From: an uncultured Actinomycetes bacterium
GTDB lineage: Bacteria; Actinomycetota; Acidimicrobiia; Acidimicrobiales; RAAP-2
NCBI GenBank assembly: GCA_903848885.1
Contig: CAINHL010000099.1
Span: 1-35,350, forward strand
Direction: 5' to 3'
Length of the DNA stretch: 35,350 nt
Shown piece by piece: positions 30,229 to 35,350 of this stretch. Positions within the stretch are counted from its first letter, which is position 1, and every line of letters begins with the position of its first letter. Made by a program: the position numbers and the translations under genes. Under the pieces are notes generated by a model. The model did no database searches and was not told where the DNA came from. It worked only from the letters and a program-made list of their open reading frames with translations.

Positions 30229-30235
30229 AGAGTAG

Positions 30236-30559
30236 CTAGTTCTGGCGAATCTTGATTTCGATGTCCACACCAGCCGGCAGATCAAGACGCTGGAGGGCAT
30301 CCACCGTCTTGGCCGAGTGGTCCACGATGTCCAAAAGGCGCTTGTGAATGCGCATTTCGAAGTGCTCGCGAGAGTCCTTGTGCTTGTGCGGCCCGCGAAT
30401 CACCGTGTAACGGTGCTTCTCGGTCGGCAGCGGCACGGGACCCTGGACCTTGGCGCTGGTCCGCTCAACCGTTTGCACGATTTTCGCGGTGGACTGGTCA
30501 AGAATCTCGTGGTCGAAGGCCTTCAGCCGGATTCGAATCATTTGACGGTTGTCGGCCAT
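30236..30559 (-). CDS. rpsJ: 30S ribosomal protein S10
   Basis: [71 protein letters not shown]. Confidence 0.99.
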   Translation of the reverse strand: MADNRQMIRIRLKAFDHEILDQSTAKIVQTVERTSAKVQGPVPLPTEKHRYTVIRGPHKHKDSREHFEMRIHKRLLDIVDHSAKTVDALQRLDLPAGVDIEIKIRQN

Positions 30560-30566
30560 GACCGGA

Positions 30567-31754
<1,188 letters not shown>

Positions 31755-31863
31755 TGTCGGGGACTAGCTTTCTCTTAAATCGGTTCCTCTTCGGAACCGC
31801 TTGGTTGGATTTCGGCCCTCCCCGACTACGGTTTGGACCAGGTGTGCCGGTTTCCCGGCGTTC
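31755..31863 (-). promoter_or_regulatory. fusA-tuf intergenic structured leader
   Basis: Hairpin CGGTTCC/GGAACCG (31781-31799), 8-bp long-range pair 31756-31763 with 31819-31826, and GCCGG-GAAA-CCGGC (31846-31859). Confidence 0.45.
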
Positions 31864-33954
31864 TTACGCGCCCGTAGCCTTCGCGACGATTTCTTTCGAA
31901 ACCGACTCCGGCACTTCTGCGTACGAATTGAACTGCATGGTGTACGTCGCGCGCCCTTGGGTGCGTGAACGTAGGTCAGTAGCGTAGCCGAACATATCAG
32001 CTAGGGGCACAAGCGCCCTAATCGTCTGGCCATTGCCCTTTTGTTCCATGCCTTCGATGCGCCCACGGCGACTGGAAAGGTCACCGATCACATCTCCCAT
32101 GTAGTCATCAGGAGTTACGACTTCGACCGACATAATCGGCTCAAGAATCACGGGCTGCGCCAAACGGGCCGCCTTCTTCACGCAGATCGAACCGGCGATT
32201 TTGAAGGCCATTTCCGAGGAGTCCACGTCGTGGTAGCTACCGAAGGTCAGGCGAACACGCACGTCCACGACCTGGTAACCAGCCAAGACCCCAGAGGTCA
32301 GTGCTTCCTGAATTCCCTGGTTAATGGGGTTGATGTATTCCTTGGGGATAACACCACCGGTGATTTCGTCACAGAATTCGTAGCCGCCGCCGGGGCCCGT
32401 GGGCTCCAGAGTGATAACCACGTGGCCGTACTGACCTTTACCACCGGTCTGACGCACGTACTTCTCTTCGACTTTTTCGACCTTCTTGCGGATGGTCTCG
32501 CGGTAGGCCACTTGTGGCTTACCCACATTGGCGTCCACGGCGAACTCGCGCAACATACGGTCAACGAGAACTTCGAGGTGCAATTCACCCATTCCGGAGA
32601 TCACGGTCTGACCGGTCTCTTCGTCGGTGCGCACACGGAAGGTGGGGTCTTCTTCGGACAAGGCGTAGAGAGCCTTGGATAGTTTCTCCTGGTCAGCCTT
32701 GGTCTTTGGCTCCACGGCCACGTGAATAACGGGCTCGGGGAAGGTCAAGTTTTCCAGCACGATGGGGTGATCCACCGAGCTCAAGGTGTCGCCCGTGGTG
32801 ACCTGCTTCAGACCCACGGCGGCAACGATGTCACCGGTGTAAATCGAGTCGCGGTCTTCACGGTTGTTGGCGTGCATCTGGAGAAGGCGTCCGAGACGCT
32901 CTTTCTTCATGTTCTTGGTGGTGTTGATGACGGTGTCACCCTTGTCGAGGTGGCCCGAGTACACGCGCAGGTAGGTCAACTTACCGACGTAGGGGTCGGT
33001 CATGATCTTGAACGCCAAGGCGGAGAAGTGCTCGTCGTCAGCAGCGCGCCGCTCGAGGACTTCGTCTTCCTTACCGGGCTTGGTGCCGACGGTAGGGGGA
33101 AGGTCCACCGGGCTCGGCAGGAAGTCCACCACGGCGTCGAGCATGGGCTGAACACCCTTGTTCTTGAAAGCGGTTCCGTTCAAGATCGGCACGCAGTGTC
33201 CGTCGAGGGTTCCGATACGCAGCGCACGACGAACGTCGGCGGTGGTGATTTCTTCTTCGCCGAGAACTTTTTCCATGAGCTCATCATCGAAAGTGGTGAG
33301 AACGTCGAGCAACTTGGTGCGGTACTCGTCAGCCTGAGCCTTCATGTTCGCGGGGATGTCGACGACTTCGAGCTTCTCACCCTTGTCGTCGTGGTAGATG
33401 GTGGCGGTCATCGAGCAGATGTCGACGATGCCGAGGTAGTCACCTTCGGCGCCGATGGGCAGCTGGATGACGGCGGGCACGCACTCAAGACGATCTTCAA
33501 TCATCTCGACGCAACGGAAGAAGTCAGCACCGGTACGGTCCATTTTGTTCACGAAGCAAATACGCGGAACGTTGTACTTGTTCGCTTGGCGCCACACCGT
33601 TTCGGTCTGGGGCTCGACACCGGCCACGGCATCGAAGACGGCGACGGCGCCGTCGAGGACGCGCAGCGAACGCTCCACTTCCACGGTGAAGTCGACGTGT
33701 CCGGGCGTGTCGATGATGTTGATCTGGTGACCATTCCACTCACAGGTGGTGGCAGCCGAGGTGATGGTGATTCCACGCTCTTGCTCTTGGACCATCCAGT
33801 CCATGGTGGCGGCACCTTCGTGCACTTCACCGATTTTGTAGTTCTTACCGGTGTAATACAAAATGCGCTCGGTGGTCGTCGTCTTACCGGCATCAATGTG
33901 AGCCATGATGCCAATATTGCGAACTTTGTCGAGGGGAAAAAGACGTGCAGTCAT
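31864..33954 (-). CDS. fusA: Elongation factor G
   Basis: [69 protein letters not shown]. Confidence 0.99.
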   Translation of the reverse strand: MTARLFPLDKVRNIGIMAHIDAGKTTTTERILYYTGKNYKIGEVHEGAATMDWMVQEQERGITITSAATTCEWNGHQINIIDTPGHVDFTVEVERSLRVLDGAVAVFDAVAGVEPQTETVWRQANKYNVPRICFVNKMDRTGADFFRCVEMIEDRLECVPAVIQLPIGAEGDYLGIVDICSMTATIYHDDKGEKLEVVDIPANMKAQADEYRTKLLDVLTTFDDELMEKVLGEEEITTADVRRALRIGTLDGHCVPILNGTAFKNKGVQPMLDAVVDFLPSPVDLPPTVGTKPGKEDEVLERRAADDEHFSALAFKIMTDPYVGKLTYLRVYSGHLDKGDTVINTTKNMKKERLGRLLQMHANNREDRDSIYTGDIVAAVGLKQVTTGDTLSSVDHPIVLENLTFPEPVIHVAVEPKTKADQEKLSKALYALSEEDPTFRVRTDEETGQTVISGMGELHLEVLVDRMLREFAVDANVGKPQVAYRETIRKKVEKVEEKYVRQTGGKGQYGHVVITLEPTGPGGGYEFCDEITGGVIPKEYINPINQGIQEALTSGVLAGYQVVDVRVRLTFGSYHDVDSSEMAFKIAGSICVKKAARLAQPVILEPIMSVEVVTPDDYMGDVIGDLSSRRGRIEGMEQKGNGQTIRALVPLADMFGYATDLRSRTQGRATYTMQFNSYAEVPESVSKEIVAKATGA

Positions 33955-33973
33955 GAGGGAAGAAGTACCTTAA

Positions 33974-34444
33974 TTACCAGCGATAGTGGGCGAAAGCCTT
34001 GTTGGATTCGGCCATCTTGGCCATGTCTTCGCGACGCTTCACGGCAGCACCAACGCCGTTAGCGGCGTCCATGATTTCGTTCGCCAGGCGCTCGGCCATG
34101 GTCTTCTCGCGACGCTTTTGGGCGAAGTCGGTCAACCAGCGAACGGCCAAAGTGGTGGCGCGACGTGGGCGAACTTCGACGGGAACTTGGTAGGTCGTTC
34201 CACCGACGCGGCGGCTACGAACTTCCAGCTCGGGGCGAACGTTTTCGAGGGCACGCTTGAGCGTGGCCACGGGGTCGGTGCCGGTCTTTTGTTCGACAGT
34301 CTCGAGGGCGGTGTACACAATGCGCTCGGCGATGGTGCGCTTGCCACGCTCCAGAATCTTGTTGATGATCTGGGTAACGACGACCGACTTGTAGATCGGG
34401 TCGGGTGCCAATTCGCGGCGTTCAGCGGGTCCCTTGCGCGGCAT
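33974..34444 (-). CDS. rpsG: 30S ribosomal protein S7
   Basis: [69 protein letters not shown]. Confidence 0.99.
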   Translation of the reverse strand: MPRKGPAERRELAPDPIYKSVVVTQIINKILERGKRTIAERIVYTALETVEQKTGTDPVATLKRALENVRPELEVRSRRVGGTTYQVPVEVRPRRATTLAVRWLTDFAQKRREKTMAERLANEIMDAANGVGAAVKRREDMAKMAESNKAFAHYRW

Positions 34445-34815
34445 TATTTCTCCTTCTTGGCGCCGTAGCGGCTACGGGCCTGCTTGCGGTCACGCACACC
34501 AGAGGTGTCGAGTGCTCCGCGAATGATCTTGTAACGCACACCCGGAAGGTCCTTCACACGTCCACCACGGACGAGGACGATGGAGTGCTCCTGGAGGTTG
34601 TGACCAACACCCGGGATGTAGGCGGTGATTTCCACGCCCGAGGTCAAACGCACTCGCGCCACCTTACGCAGGGCGGAGTTCGGCTTCTTCGGGGTGACGG
34701 TGTGAACACGCGTGCAGACACCACGACGCTGCGGGGCACCCTTCAGCGCCGGCGTCTTGGTCTTGGTGGTCTTGTCCTGTCGGCCTTTTCGGACCAACTG
34801 TGCGATTGTGGGCAC
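34444..34815 (-). CDS. rpsL: 30S ribosomal protein S12 (GTG start)
   Basis: [73 protein letters not shown]. Confidence 0.99.
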   Translation of the reverse strand: MPTIAQLVRKGRQDKTTKTKTPALKGAPQRRGVCTRVHTVTPKKPNSALRKVARVRLTSGVEITAYIPGVGHNLQEHSIVLVRGGRVKDLPGVRYKIIRGALDTSGVRDRKQARSRYGAKKEK

Positions 34816-34842
34816 GCGGAACCTCTCTCGATCTTCTTGGTT

Positions 34843-34868
34843 AAAACGTGTTCGGAGTAACCGACACG
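34843..34868 (-). terminator. Attenuator-like hairpin in the rpsL 5' UTR
   Basis: Minus strand CGTGTCGG-TTACT-CCGAACACG (one bulged A) followed by TTTT. Confidence 0.4.
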
Positions 34869-34878
34869 CGGACTTTCT

Positions 34879-34908
34879 AGTTTAGGACACCACGGGGGTC
34901 GCGGGCAA
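34879..34908 (-). promoter_or_regulatory. Putative promoter for rpsL-rpsG-fusA-tuf-rpsJ
   Basis: Minus strand TTGCCC-18 nt-TAAACT. Confidence 0.5.
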
Positions 34909-34909
34909 A

Positions 34910-34931
34910 CCGCCGCCCCGCAGGGCGGCGG
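34910..34931 (-). terminator. rpoC terminator hairpin
   Basis: CCGCCGCCC-TGCG-GGGCGGCGG followed by TTTG on the minus strand, 9 nt after the rpoC stop. Confidence 0.75.
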
Positions 34932-34939
34932 TCGCTCGA

Positions 34940-35350
<411 letters not shown>

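Noticed and set aside
32722-34062. 446-aa plus-strand ORF opposite fusA and rpsG
   Set aside because: Antisense shadow ORF over highly conserved fusA/rpsG; composition follows the complementary codon bias and no family motif is visible.
34444-34815. Possible streptomycin-resistance changes in S12
   Set aside because: The TPKKPNS and RVKDLPG lysines are present, so the sequence looks wild-type at the classic positions.

Overview
The window looks like a conserved actinobacterial chromosome segment, probably Acidimicrobiia-like (lineage is inference from gene order and protein style). Nearly everything from 35350 down to 4503 lies on the minus strand. In transcription order it reads: rpoC 3' end, rpsL-rpsG-fusA-tuf-rpsJ, the full S10/spc block rplC to secY-adk-map, infA-rpmJ-rpsM-rpsK-rpsD-rpoA-rplQ-truA, rplM-rpsI-glmM-glmS-acpS-alr, then a tightly overlapping run udg-tsaE-tsaB-rimI-tsaD-pdxH. 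A plus-strand SDR/MFS pair converges on pdxH. A CIRCE-like site sits upstream of groES-groEL. A partial plus-strand CDS ends at 387 and converges on groEL across a bidirectional hairpin terminator. I see no mobile elements, CRISPR arrays, tRNA/rRNA genes or defence systems. No clearly new multi-gene system is visible. The best leads are regulatory: an infA (IF1) gene that appears to start with CTG; a structured leader between rpsJ and rplC with mutually exclusive pairings; a tuf leader with a predicted helix next to the start codon; and repeated terminator/promoter modules with TTGC-type -35 boxes. Two genes missed by the ORF track (infA and rpmJ) were recovered by hand.
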